A DNA stretch of 64,000 bases from Bacteroidales bacterium (GTDB taxonomy: Bacteria; Bacteroidota; Bacteroidia; Bacteroidales; F082). The stretch's first letter is position 1; every line of letters begins with the position of its first letter. A program made the position numbers and the translations under genes. The notes below the pieces were generated by a model that searched no databases, was not told the DNA's origin, and saw only the letters and a program-made list of their open reading frames with translations. Of this stretch, positions 28,501-37,324 are shown in pieces. Location of the stretch: contig JAEETH010000002.1 of NCBI GenBank assembly GCA_016290215.1, positions 62,001 to 126,000 of the forward strand, written 5' to 3'.

Positions 28501-30424
28501 CGAAGGCAACTACTGTGTGAAGAGTGGTGGCTCAGGCATCAGCAACGTCACGTCCAACCTCATCTTGAGCCACGAGGCTGGATCGAACGACAGCATCTCC
28601 TTCTATTACAAAGTGTCGTCAGAAAACAGCTACGACAAGTTGCACTTCTATATCGACAACCAAGAGATGGGCACATGGTCGGGCAACGTCGGCTGGACGA
28701 AGGCCATCTACCCTGTCACTGCCGGAAGACACACCTATAAATGGGCTTACACCAAAGATGGCAGCGTGAATAGCGGTAGCGACTGCGGATGGATTGACTA
28801 CATCGGGCTGCCCGCCGAGCGCGTCATGGCCGGCACCGCTGGCTACGACGTGACCGTCTGCGAAGGCAACGACGCCCAGATTGTGGGCTACGCCATCCAC
28901 TACGACAACCTGACTTGGACCACCTCGGGTGACGGCACCTTCAACGATGCTAGCATCGCCATGCCGATGTACACCCCTGGCGAGCAAGACCTGGCCAACC
29001 GCGAAGTCACGCTGACCATCACCATCAACGGCGAGGGCCAGACCATCACCGATGAGACAAAGGTGTTTATCGTGGACAGAACGGAGATTGAAAACGCACT
29101 GACCGATGTGCAATACTGCGCCACCGATGCGCCTCAGCCTGTTGCCGTGAGGATCACGGGCGAATACATCAACTTCCAATGGCTGACCGACGGCGATGGC
29201 ACCTTCGAGGACGCCTCCGCTTTGGAGACCAACTACACGCCCGGCATCAACGACATGACTAACGGCGTCCACCTGACCGCCTTTGCCGTTTCGCCCGGCT
29301 GTGGTTCCTTCACCTACGACTATCCCTTCGAGATGAACCCGATGCCCAGCTTCGACATGGGTCTCATCCCGCCCTGCGTCTTCGCCTATTGCCCAGGACA
29401 AGACATCGACTTCCCCGCTCCTGTCGAGTTCTCCGGCTTCGTTGACGGACAGATGACGCTGACGATCGACGGCGAAAACCACACGGTTGTGGAAGGCGAG
29501 CCGTTCTTGCTGCCCACGGCCTCACTCGAGCCTGGCTACCACGTCATGGAGATCCAGCATATCAGCAACGGCCTTTGCGAGACCGACCTCGACAATACAT
29601 TCAGCTTCTACATCATGGAAGCCCCGACGATGACCGCTGAGGAGACCCAATATGACATCTGCCAAGGCGAGAGTGTCGACATCGTGCTTAACGCCACTGG
29701 CGGCATACCCAACAACCCCGAGCCTTATAGCTTCACCGTCAGCGGTGAAGGCATCGAGCCGTTTGAATTCACTGGAGAAACATACACATTGACCTTATCG
29801 CCCACCGAGAGCACCGAGATCCATCTGACGAAGGTGGTCATGGCCAATCCCGACTGCGGCGGCGACTGTGAAGCCGACCTCGACATCACGCTCGTCATCA
29901 ACGTATACGAACACGCCGCTCAGCCCGTAATCAACGGCGACGCTGAGCTGGATGTGCGTCTGACACCCACCACGACCTACACCATCGCCAACGATGTGAT
30001 GGTCGGCTTCGGCATCGAGCCTGAAGAGGCTGGCACGCTGGTGCCTGCCAACGACGGCAAGTCGGTGGTGGTCACCTGGAGCAGCAACTACAGAGGCACC
30101 GCGTTGCTGACGGCTACGCCTATCTCGCCCTGCAACGACGGTGTCGGCACGTTGAACATCAACGTGAAGAACTCGACCGACGTGAACGAATATGGCGTGA
30201 ATGCCAGCGTCTATCCCAACCCGACTGACGGCAACGTCACCATCGAGGCTGAGGGCATGCAGCGCCTCACCGTCGTGAACGAACTCGGTCAGGTGGTGTA
30301 TGACGCCGAGGTGAACAACGACACTGAGACGCTCGACATGAGCCAATACGGTGTGGGTGTGTATATGATCCGCATCTACACGGTGAATGGCATTGGCGTC
30401 AAGCGCGTGAATGTGATTCGTTAA
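25532..30424 (+). CDS. Largest gingipain-like C25 peptidase, with PKD-like modules and T9SS signal
   Basis: A 1630-residue secreted peptidase and clear paralogue of the gene at 3738. Signal peptide (1-24, ending TALAQ); C25 propeptide (about 25-240); peptidase domain (about 245-640) with His492 in HRDHG and Cys525 in INCLTGKFN; CARDB-like Ig segments (about 730-960, including GNGNGRLDAGE); MAM-like jelly roll (about 963-1090); PKD-like modules (SGDGTFNDAS, DGDGTFEDAS with YTPGEQD/YTPGIND); further Ig-like segments; and a type A sorting domain (VYPNPTDGNVTIEA). The last ~170 residues, from an NGDxELDVRLTP motif on, match the paralogue closely, so the two differ mainly in the middle repeats. 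It is a single-gene unit with its own promoter and a terminator at 30449-30478. Confidence 0.9.
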   Translation: MKKSLPIAIALVLFALIGSTALAQTFNYPVKGKQGFNLTEKTRDGLHISYNVGQVTLNPIQYRGEEMSEVSINVLAIPSEAGKPNLPADSRMLAIPQGATPTLQVLSFDKEVIHNVNIAPALRIQSENEEPDMNYVKDMSVYSKDAYYPAEPFVMGSSYIRGVDAVTVAVTPFQYNPVTKDLIVYTNVELAVTFEGGNGHFGEDRLRSPYWDPILAAELLNYDQLPVIDYEARMQQWLRDNDKGAEYLIITPNNDAWAEYANQLKEYRTRQGIITKVYRLDEMPATNTNQMKSWFHSAYNTWEIAPVAVCLLGDHGNDMGQYIPAETVSHPSNGSCITDNRYADVVGNDNLPDMVFSRLIAETPAQLPVFVGKQLEYEYTNPNMDPDFYSRPITALGWQTERWFQICSEVFGGYMRNHGYDTNRINCIYQGQPGNIWSSNQNTSMVVNYFGPNGVGYIPQTPSELGNWNNGTPELVVQAVNEGSFWLQHRDHGLETGWGEPAVRNSHVYQMNNVGKLPFVMSINCLTGKFNYNQDCFCEAWMRRTYNGENAGAVGVLCPTETSYSFVNDAYVWGVYDLFDGDFMPTYGPFAANTGNWMPAFGNVAGKYFLAQSNWPYNATEKDITYTMFTAHCDAFLRIYTQVPQVMDVTHPEVVIAGLGEVTITAPEGCMISLVKEDPEGGWEILAVAEATGDPQIIEFTAQVPPTEINLVVTGQNYLRYEAVMGVIPADGPYIVFDSKTIHDQNNNQQLDFGESIDLDITMKNVGSDPMQAFEAVLETESEYITITNGTAQFETMDPNATQTVANAFSFTVANNVPDNTSNRFTITVTNGDDVYVSNIAMKAYAPVFNLGSMGITEVNGNGNGRLDAGETARLSFPIENKGHADAATTMAELQMLSPYIIVEEGTVFFDNVNAGATQTAVYNISIDENAPIGYICPIAVNVTSGQYNAIKDYVAKVGLVVEDFELNEFGEEWTNDAGRPWTFVSDDPYEGNYCVKSGGSGISNVTSNLILSHEAGSNDSISFYYKVSSENSYDKLHFYIDNQEMGTWSGNVGWTKAIYPVTAGRHTYKWAYTKDGSVNSGSDCGWIDYIGLPAERVMAGTAGYDVTVCEGNDAQIVGYAIHYDNLTWTTSGDGTFNDASIAMPMYTPGEQDLANREVTLTITINGEGQTITDETKVFIVDRTEIENALTDVQYCATDAPQPVAVRITGEYINFQWLTDGDGTFEDASALETNYTPGINDMTNGVHLTAFAVSPGCGSFTYDYPFEMNPMPSFDMGLIPPCVFAYCPGQDIDFPAPVEFSGFVDGQMTLTIDGENHTVVEGEPFLLPTASLEPGYHVMEIQHISNGLCETDLDNTFSFYIMEAPTMTAEETQYDICQGESVDIVLNATGGIPNNPEPYSFTVSGEGIEPFEFTGETYTLTLSPTESTEIHLTKVVMANPDCGGDCEADLDITLVINVYEHAAQPVINGDAELDVRLTPTTTYTIANDVMVGFGIEPEEAGTLVPANDGKSVVVTWSSNYRGTALLTATPISPCNDGVGTLNINVKNSTDVNEYGVNASVYPNPTDGNVTIEAEGMQRLTVVNELGQVVYDAEVNNDTETLDMSQYGVGVYMIRIYTVNGIGVKRVNVIR

Positions 30425-30448
30425 GCGCTTCGCGCAATGTGATTGAAA

Positions 30449-30478
30449 ACGGCTGACTGTTGGTCAGCCGTTTTTTTT
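30449..30478 (+). terminator. Rho-independent terminator
   Basis: Perfect 9-bp stem ACGGCTGAC / GTCAGCCGT with a 5-base loop, followed by eight T (30449-30478), 25 bases after the stop codon of the C25 peptidase. Confidence 0.85.
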
Positions 30479-30529
30479 GTGGCCAAAGGGACAAACCGCC
30501 CCTTTAACCCTCATTGCGGGCGGGTAATG

Positions 30530-31626
30530 AGGTTCCCCTTCGGGGAATGGAGTAATTATTATAAGGTAACACGCGGCGGATTGAAGTGTTTACAGGTCGT
30601 AAGCGTTGACTGCCGCCGCTGGCAACTTTATACCTAACTCCATTCCCGCCGTTAGGCGGGAACCTGTGCCAAAGGAATAAACTGCTCCTTTAGCCCTCAT
30701 TGCGGGCGGAGAACCGCAATCTCCTGAGCGGGAGTGTGTCACTATAGCGTATGAGATTGCGGATCAAGTCCGCAATGACTCCAAGGGGTGCAAGTGTTGG
30801 GTAAAGAGGTTCCCGCTACGCGGGAATGGAGGCCAATAATAGAGGTACCACGCGGCGGATTGAAGCGTTTACGGGTCGTTAACGGTGCTGACCGCCGCAT
30901 GCCACTTTATGTCCACCTCCATTCCCGCCGTTAGGCGGGAACCTGTGCCAAAGGAATAAACTGCTCCTTTAGCCGTCATTGCGGGCGGAGACCCGCAATC
31001 TCCTGAGCGGGAGTGTGTCACTATAGCGTATGAGATTGCGGATCAAGTCCGCAATGACTCCAAGGGGTGTGAACGTTGGGTAATGAGATTCCCCTTCGGG
31101 GAATGGAGTAATCATTATAAGGTAACACGCGGCGGATTGAAGTGTTTATGAGACGTTAACAGTGCTAACCGCCGCTGGCAACTTTATACCTAACTCCATT
31201 CCCGCCGTTAGGCGGGAACCTGTGCCAAAGGAATAAACTGCTCCTTTAGCCGTCATTGCGGGCGGAGACCCGCAATCTCATGAACGGGAGTGTGTCACTA
31301 TAGCGTATGAGATTGCGGATCAAGTCCGCAATGACTCCAAGGGGTGCAAGTGTTGGGAAAAGAGGTTCCCGCTACGCGGGAATGGAGGCCAATAATAGAG
31401 GTACCACGCGGCGGATTGAAGCGTTTACGAAACGTAAGCGTTACCTGCCGCCGCTGGCAACTTTATACCTAACTCCATTCCCGCCGTTAGGCGGGAACCT
31501 GTGCCAAAGGGACAAACCGCCTCTTTAACCCTCATTGCGGGCGGAGACCCGCAATCTCATGAGCGGGAGTGTGTCACTATCGCGTAGGAGATCGCGGATC
31601 AAGTCCGCAATGACTCCAAGGGGGTG
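30530..31626. repeat. Tandem array of four ~278-bp composite palindromic units (A-B modules)
   Basis: Two modules alternate. Module A, about 137 bp, lies at 30530-30665, 30807-30944, 31086-31221 and 31363-31500. Module B, about 125 bp, lies at 30666-30790, 30945-31069, 31222-31346 and 31501-31626. Module A has ends AGGTTCCCGC / GCGGGAACCT, inner arms GGGAATGGAG / CTCCATTCCC and a core CGGCGG...CCGCCG, so it could fold as a three-armed cruciform. Module B is also palindromic (TCATTGCGGGC ... CCGCAATGA, GCAATCTC ... GAGATTGC). A copies 1 and 3 resemble each other, as do 2 and 4, so the array is a duplication of a ~556-bp dimer. A partial B lies at 30481-30524 and a separate short palindrome at 31661-31682. 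No believable gene lies between 30425 and 31850. Confidence 0.85.
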
Positions 31627-31660
31627 ACGACAAGGGTGTAGTCCTCTGGCGGTGTAGGGG

Positions 31661-31682
31661 ATCGCGGGGCCGGGCCCGCGAT
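31661..31682. repeat. Short GC-rich palindrome
   Basis: ATCGCGGG and CCCGCGAT pair around a six-base loop. It resembles the B-module arms but is a separate unit downstream of the four-unit array. Confidence 0.6.
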
Positions 31683-31748
31683 GAGGGTAAAGGGTGTACG
31701 TGTGGTCCTTTGCAGTAAGGTTTTTGTAAGCAAAAGCCTCACATGCAA

Positions 31749-31783
31749 CAAAAAAAATGGCCGCGTCGTCGCGACGGGGCCAT
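31749..31783 (-). terminator. Rho-independent terminator (minus strand)
   Basis: ATGGCCGCGTCG / CGACGGGGCCAT (31757-31783) form a 12-bp stem with one mismatch; on the minus strand it is followed by a T run (31749-31756). It ends the two-gene unit 36976-31852. Confidence 0.8.
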
Positions 31784-31851
31784 TTGAAATAAGAATACAA
31801 ATAGTTATGCTGTGCACCGGGAGGTGCACCTAGTATAAATCAGTTATTGAT

Positions 31852-32097
31852 TTATTCCTGTTCTTTCTTGCGCTTGCCCAAGAGGTAGGCGCCAGCCAGA
31901 CCAGCCAGCACGAAGATGCCTTCGCCAGCGGGGACGTACCAGTCCTCACCCGAGTCGTAGATCTGCGGGTTGGGAACGCCCATCGTAGAAGAAGCTCTAT
32001 TGCCAGCGAACTCATCGTCGTCGAGGATAAAGACCTGGGCTTTGGCCGTGGCGGCAAACATCATCAGGGCGGCTGCTATCATTATTACTTTTTTCAT
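31852..32097 (-). CDS. Small membrane protein with PEP-CTERM-like C-terminal tail
   Basis: An 81-residue protein: signal peptide MKKVIMIAAALMMFAATAKA, a short acidic middle (VFILDDDEFAGN), then YVPAGEG, a 13-residue hydrophobic stretch (IFVLAGLAGAYLL) and the basic tail GKRKKEQE. That order (short motif, one membrane helix, basic cluster at the very end) is the plan of sortase/exosortase-type tails such as PEP-CTERM. No exosortase gene is in the window, so a plain single-pass membrane protein is equally possible. It starts 52 bases after the VWA gene and shares its terminator, so the two are probably co-transcribed. The protein is small, but signal peptide, tail, spacing and terminator make it a convincing gene. 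Confidence 0.75.
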   Translation of the reverse strand: MKKVIMIAAALMMFAATAKAQVFILDDDEFAGNRASSTMGVPNPQIYDSGEDWYVPAGEGIFVLAGLAGAYLLGKRKKEQE

Positions 32098-32149
32098 CGT
32101 ATGTAGGTTTTATTTTGTTATTCTTCCGTTAATTATCAGTGCCCTTTGA

Positions 32150-35100
32150 TTATTGGATAACCATTTTTTGGACCTTCGTCTCGTTGTTTCTGGTGAAGCA
32201 GAGCATGCAGACGCCCCTGACGTTGCTGGGCAGGCTGACGGTGTTCTGCGTGTCGGTGAGCTCGGTGGCGTAGACCACGCGGCCTAACACGTCGACCACC
32301 TCGAAGTGACCGGTGCCGTTGACGATGAGGTTGCCATGGTCAAAGAAGGCGAAGTGCTCAAGCACGGGCTCCTCTTCGTTGGTGTCCATCTCGCCGAACA
32401 CGATCTTGAAGCGCGTGTTGTAGTCGTCGACGCGGCCCTCGAAGGTGTAGTGGTCGTGGGTCAGCATGTCGGTCTTGATGCCGGTGATGTTGTCGACCAG
32501 GGTGAGGGTGCGGAAGTTATCGTTGGCGCGCTCCCAGCTGAGGGTGAAGTTGCCGTCTTCCTCGGCAGCGAAGTTGAGGGTCTGGTAGTCCTTGTCGCTG
32601 TTGCGGAAGTAGATGGCGAGGTTCTCGTTGTCGTAGCGGAAGTAGATGCGGCCGGCAGCGTTACCCGTGCGCAGCTTCTTGGCGCCGTCATTCTCGGGAC
32701 GGTTGCACTCGAGGATGGCAAGGTCGGTGTTGCCTTCGTTATCCTTGACAATGAAGTTGATCAGCGGATAGGCAGGTTGCTCACCGCGGAAGTTAGGCGT
32801 GCCACTGTTACTACGCATAGCGTTGGTGAAAGTGGCGGTGCCAGTAGCATTCACTTGGATGAAGAAGCCCTGGTGCATGTTGATGTATTGACCAGCGGCT
32901 CTCGAACCCTTAGAGGAACCACTCTTGTATTGGACATAATTACCCTCATTTGGATCATACACAGCATAGGTGTTAGCGAAGTTACTATTGCCCAAGAGTG
33001 TTGCGTTCTGACTGACAAAGGCATCGAAGTCCAAGAAGCTCTGGTAGGGGTTACCAAGGAGGTTATAACCAGCCAGGCCAGTCCATTCGTTGGCAGCGGT
33101 GTAGGACACAGGAATCGTGATATCAGTGTGATTCAAAGTGCCGTAGTTTTGCAGCCACTGCGTTTCTTTGCGCTGGACGGAGTCAAAAACCAATGGGTTG
33201 ATGGCCAGCAGATAGCCCTTGCCAGGGATGAATTGGGTTTCGTTATCATGTACGCCAAGCTCATTCACATAATCGATATGGGCATGGTTAGTGGGTTCAT
33301 CATAACCAATTGCATCGTTAATCAGATCCATATGCCAGTGGCTCTTTCCGTTGCGGCGGAAGTTGATCCAATGGTATTGGGGCTCGTAGAAGCAGTAGAA
33401 GTCGGTCTGGTGATAGGTGCCAAGGTCGGTGGGGAAGATATCCACATCGTCGTTGGTCTGGTCAAGACGCCAGCCACATGGATTGGCAACAGTACTATGG
33501 GGCACTTGGCCAGTGTTGGTATACGTCCAGCCAAAGCCGCTGTTCTCCAAAGAGGAACTGACATTGTGCCAACGGTTGCCCGACAGATAATCGGTGTAGT
33601 CGCCGCCGAACACTTTCATGTTTTGGCCCGTGAAGCCTTTGATGACCGAACTATCGTCTTGCAGCAGGCTGACTTTCTCGTCGATGTAGACCACCACGCC
33701 TTCAGCGGTGCAGTTGTCGGCCACGCCGTCTTTACCACCTGTGGTTTGAAGGGTGACATCGTCGTTGGCGTACAGGTTGATGGTGCCTTTATAGATGGCC
33801 GCATGACCAGATACCTTATAATAATCCTCATTAGCATCAGTAAATTCGTTGTCAATTTGGGTATTCTCGTTCATATTGCCGTTATTGTGACGGTGCAGCA
33901 TTTCTTTAAGTGAAGTGGCATAGTCGATACGGATGCCATCAGCAGAGCCAAGGCAGGTAACTGCATCTTCACCGAAGGTGTCGAATTGCAGCACAGGATA
34001 GTCGCCGTTGATGTTGCCACCGTTGGGCGATCTCAGGTAACCACCTGCGGTGGTGCGCTTCCATGAGGCACCGCTGCCCTTGTCGGCATTCAGTTGGTCG
34101 AGCAGGGCGGTTCTCGTATCGCCAAGGGTGGCATCATGATAGAAGGGACGTATCCATTGGGCTGGCTCGGCATTCTTATAAGTGTTGGTGCCAGGAGTAC
34201 TGCCTGTGGGCACCTTACCCGCCAAGTCTTCGGGCGAGTAGCATTTTGTATAGGTGGTGTTTGCCGTACCAGTAATCTGGCCAAACACAGCCTTGTTCAG
34301 GTTCTGGTTGTTTCTTTCGAAACGCACATAGCAGTTTTCCAGTTTCGTGCTTTGGCTGTTGTCGCCAACCAAGCCACCCACGTATTTTGCAGGGGTAACA
34401 CCGTTGTCAAGATAGTTGTAGACACCATTGGTGAAGCTGTTCGTGACCGTGCCACGGTTCTCACCGACCAAGCCGCCCATGGTGTAGGCCGTCAGTTCGG
34501 CCACGGCCATGCTGGAGTGGATGGTGCCTCCCTTATTGAGGCCGACCAAGCCGCCATAGATCAGTTGCGAGTCGTTCGCCACATCGTCGTTGTTGCAGGT
34601 GATGCGACCGGCAGCTTCGCAGTTGAAGATGTTGCCTCCTGCCTCAAGCGTGTCGGCGATGATGCCGTGGTGCACGAAGTTCGCATTATGGTGCTTGCCG
34701 CGGAAGTCGGCGTCGAGCACGAAAACATTCTTCACTGTGCCTTTCACATCGGAGAACATGCCAGGGAAGACAACCACTCCTGCGTTAGAGCCTCCAGTGA
34801 TCTGTTTATAATACTTCGAGGCGTTGTTTTTGAGGCCGGTAATGACGTGGCCATTGCCGTCGAAGGTGCCTTCATATCTCATGGGGACTTTCTGTCCATT
34901 CTCTTCGACATATTTGGTCTTCCCATCAGATCCGATTTCTACTTGCCAGCCGCAGCCGATGGGCACCCAGTTGTGGGCACTCATGTCGATGTCAGCAGTA
35001 AGGCGGCCATTCAGTTTAGGATGTGATGCAACTGTGTTGTTGTCATTCTCGCCTGTATGCTGGTTATAGCCGATACGACCGTTTACCTCGCTGATGAACC

Positions 35101-36976
35101 AAGCCAGGTCCTCGGGCGAGTCGATGTTGTTGGCGTCGAAGCCTTCGGGTTTGAATCTGACAACCTCGGTCCACACCGATCCAAGGACGTTGGCAGTGGG
35201 CCTGTTGAAGGCAAGCCAATTGGCCTGGACGGTATCGCCGTTAGGTTTGATAACCGACAATGGACCGTTGGTCTCGATGCCGTCGCCCCATGAGCCTCCT
35301 CCAACTTCCAAAGGAATAAGCATAACCAGCTTACGACCTGTGAATTGACCCTCTATAAGATGTCCCTGATTGTCCTTCTCTTGGGCTACAAACATTTCTT
35401 CGAAGTTGAAGTTGGAGAAGGTTATTGTTTTGGAAATCGAGTCGTAATTTACGATGCCATCGGGCAGGCGGTTCTCGCGGCCTTCTACATCCTGCACAAC
35501 GCCGTTTTCATTTAAGATAAGACGGCCAACAGTACCCTCGGTTTCAGGATCGAAGGTAAAGCTACCATTGGCATCCTTTCCGGTGCACTTGGGAGCGTAA
35601 GCTTTGATGGCTTGATTGGCCTCAAGACCTTCGGGGATGTTCAGCTGGAAGCTGGGAGAAATAACGTCTTGAACGATAGTGCCTTCGCCCATGGGAACGG
35701 CAGAGCCGCCACTCTCTTGTGCAATGGCCGTAAAGATTTTAGCAAGGTCTTCGGGAGTGGAAGCGGAGTAGTAATAATCGCCACTTCTGCCATCGTTACT
35801 AACGGTCAAAGTAGACCAAGGTGTGGTGCCAGCGGTCTCAGTTGCTGAGTATTCACTAGAGATGAAGTGCATCAAGCCATTGGCAGCAGCGTCACCAGAG
35901 TTTTGTCCTGAAGGCAATGTCTGAGGCTCCCAATAGTAATAGCGAACAGTTCCATTTCCATTTTGGCCTCTATAAGCTTTCGTTGTTGTAGTGTATGCTG
36001 CAGTTGGGTTGGCGCCATCAAATACGCCAACAGAGAAGACCTTGGCACCTCCGTGAGGTAAGTTTTTAATGTTTCTTGCCTGGATGACCGTGGCATCTGC
36101 AGTAGTTTGAGCGATATAATAAGTATTTGCATAATAATAATCAGGGTTGTATTGTGCAAACCTATCACCAGAGTTTCCTTGGCTTGGGAAATCAAGACCA
36201 GGATAACCATCGGTGAAGAAGACCACCACTTGGCTACGATCCATCATTTTGGGGTTAGCTTCCGTTCCAGCGTTGAACTGGGTGGTGTCGCGTTTATTCA
36301 GGATCTCATACGCCAATCTCAAGCCATACTGCATCTCCGTGCCACCCGAAGCTGCGAGTCTACCAGTGGCAGTCGTGAGTCGCGAATTGACATTATTATT
36401 GTTACTCGTGGTCACGTGAACCAAAGCATCTCTATAATTGGCATCTGAGATATTTGGATTCTCTCCAGCATCGCTCCTATATGGTATAACTGAAGCCGTT
36501 GAAAGAATCTCGGTGTTCTCGAAGTAAGTGCCATTGTTGTATAAGTTTCCCGTAGCAAAACCTACAATAGCCATTCTATGGTCACAACCATAACGATTGG
36601 CATCCGCTTGGATGGAATCGATGAAAACGCCCAAAGCGTCTTTTAGGGCTTGTAATCTTGTCTTGCTTCCCATGTATTCAGCCATAGAACCCGATTGGTC
36701 GAGCACCACCACAATATCCGTGGGGATGTGTGATTCGGTAATAATCTTTTCACCCGTCACGAAGGTCTCGAGGCGGATGTTACCCCTACTGCCCGTGGGG
36801 TCTGTGGGATCCGGCTGCCAGTCCTTGTTCATGTACAGGCCACCGGTGGGCGCTTGCGCAAACACGCCCATGCTCATCAGCACCATCCCTATAATTAATA
36901 AGGTGTGCCCGAGGGCGCTTTTCCATTTGCCGTGGCCGAGACGGGCCAGGCTTTCATTGTTGTAATTCTGTTTCAT
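32150..36976 (-). CDS. Giant VWA-domain surface protein with GLUG repeats and T9SS-like C-terminus
   Basis: A 1608-residue protein. The hydrophobic signal segment (about 22-41, ending GVFAQ) follows an unusually long polar N-region. A von Willebrand A domain (about 85-430) keeps the MIDAS motif D93-x-S95-x-S97 in DQSGSM and a later FFTDG loop, so metal-dependent ligand binding is likely. GLUG-type repeats (YGGLVGLNKGGTI, MGGLVGENRGTV, VGGLVGDN; about 850-960) indicate a beta-helix adhesin section. The C-terminus (NLIVNGTGHFEVVDVLGRVV to KVQKMVIQ) is a type A-like sorting domain. The architecture suits a fimbrial-tip or adhesin protein. It is transcribed away from the palindrome array at 37325-37774, with a leader of about 320 bases. 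Confidence 0.85.
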   Translation of the reverse strand: MKQNYNNESLARLGHGKWKSALGHTLLIIGMVLMSMGVFAQAPTGGLYMNKDWQPDPTDPTGSRGNIRLETFVTGEKIITESHIPTDIVVVLDQSGSMAEYMGSKTRLQALKDALGVFIDSIQADANRYGCDHRMAIVGFATGNLYNNGTYFENTEILSTASVIPYRSDAGENPNISDANYRDALVHVTTSNNNNVNSRLTTATGRLAASGGTEMQYGLRLAYEILNKRDTTQFNAGTEANPKMMDRSQVVVFFTDGYPGLDFPSQGNSGDRFAQYNPDYYYANTYYIAQTTADATVIQARNIKNLPHGGAKVFSVGVFDGANPTAAYTTTTKAYRGQNGNGTVRYYYWEPQTLPSGQNSGDAAANGLMHFISSEYSATETAGTTPWSTLTVSNDGRSGDYYYSASTPEDLAKIFTAIAQESGGSAVPMGEGTIVQDVISPSFQLNIPEGLEANQAIKAYAPKCTGKDANGSFTFDPETEGTVGRLILNENGVVQDVEGRENRLPDGIVNYDSISKTITFSNFNFEEMFVAQEKDNQGHLIEGQFTGRKLVMLIPLEVGGGSWGDGIETNGPLSVIKPNGDTVQANWLAFNRPTANVLGSVWTEVVRFKPEGFDANNIDSPEDLAWFISEVNGRIGYNQHTGENDNNTVASHPKLNGRLTADIDMSAHNWVPIGCGWQVEIGSDGKTKYVEENGQKVPMRYEGTFDGNGHVITGLKNNASKYYKQITGGSNAGVVVFPGMFSDVKGTVKNVFVLDADFRGKHHNANFVHHGIIADTLEAGGNIFNCEAAGRITCNNDDVANDSQLIYGGLVGLNKGGTIHSSMAVAELTAYTMGGLVGENRGTVTNSFTNGVYNYLDNGVTPAKYVGGLVGDNSQSTKLENCYVRFERNNQNLNKAVFGQITGTANTTYTKCYSPEDLAGKVPTGSTPGTNTYKNAEPAQWIRPFYHDATLGDTRTALLDQLNADKGSGASWKRTTAGGYLRSPNGGNINGDYPVLQFDTFGEDAVTCLGSADGIRIDYATSLKEMLHRHNNGNMNENTQIDNEFTDANEDYYKVSGHAAIYKGTINLYANDDVTLQTTGGKDGVADNCTAEGVVVYIDEKVSLLQDDSSVIKGFTGQNMKVFGGDYTDYLSGNRWHNVSSSLENSGFGWTYTNTGQVPHSTVANPCGWRLDQTNDDVDIFPTDLGTYHQTDFYCFYEPQYHWINFRRNGKSHWHMDLINDAIGYDEPTNHAHIDYVNELGVHDNETQFIPGKGYLLAINPLVFDSVQRKETQWLQNYGTLNHTDITIPVSYTAANEWTGLAGYNLLGNPYQSFLDFDAFVSQNATLLGNSNFANTYAVYDPNEGNYVQYKSGSSKGSRAAGQYINMHQGFFIQVNATGTATFTNAMRSNSGTPNFRGEQPAYPLINFIVKDNEGNTDLAILECNRPENDGAKKLRTGNAAGRIYFRYDNENLAIYFRNSDKDYQTLNFAAEEDGNFTLSWERANDNFRTLTLVDNITGIKTDMLTHDHYTFEGRVDDYNTRFKIVFGEMDTNEEEPVLEHFAFFDHGNLIVNGTGHFEVVDVLGRVVYATELTDTQNTVSLPSNVRGVCMLCFTRNNETKVQKMVIQ

Positions 36977-37298
36977 CTTCTTTCTTTGTGTTTAATTATG
37001 ACTATTTGTATTATTGTTCTTTGTATTCTTTTCCATTTGTGGGTTTGCCATGTGCCTATACGACGCATCGCGCCATACCATAGGGTTGGCGGCTGTGCAG
37101 TCTCTTCCCAGGCACTTGCAGACCATTTTTTCCACTGCGCCACGCGATAAAAAGCTTGCGGCGCGAAGGAATCGTTGTCAGTAAGTGTCCAGCGTAAGAC
37201 CTTGTAAGGTTGCTGGTTTTCTGCATTTTAGGATCCTTTTTTTACTATAGTATTCTTTATTTCTTATAACGGACTGGCTGTACCTTCCAATCCGGCGG
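36977..37298 (-). other. Long untranslated leader of the VWA gene
   Basis: This stretch has no supported gene and lies between the probable promoter (-7 box at 37299-37306) and the VWA start codon. It holds inverted arms, e.g. GTGCCTA (near 37050) with CAGGCAC (near 37110), and GCGCC with GGCGC (near 37140-37160), so the transcript could be structured. I could not match it to a known riboswitch class. Confidence 0.35.
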
Positions 37299-37306
37299 CA
37301 AAAATA
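37299..37306 (-). promoter_or_regulatory. -7 box (TATTTTTG on minus strand) of the VWA gene
   Basis: CAAAAATA on the plus strand reads TATTTTTG, followed by C, on the minus strand. No better box lies between it and the start codon 320 bases downstream. The palindrome array begins 19 bases upstream of it. No -33 element at normal spacing was seen. Confidence 0.45.
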
Positions 37307-37324
37307 GTAAAAATATCTTTATCT

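Noticed and set aside
30443-31528. Short open frames within the repeat array (30443-30637, 31307-31528)
   Set aside because: They lie in palindromic repeat DNA, lack ribosome binding sites, and the frame is not kept between copies.
32306-33913. 535-codon frame on the plus strand opposite the VWA gene
   Set aside because: Same antisense effect; Val/Ala/Gly-rich with no recognisable domain. The minus-strand gene has a signal peptide, MIDAS and sorting domain.
36977-37298. Cobalamin-type or other known riboswitch in the VWA leader
   Set aside because: Short stretches recall such motifs, but the conserved boxes are not present in order and the gene is not a transport or biosynthesis gene.
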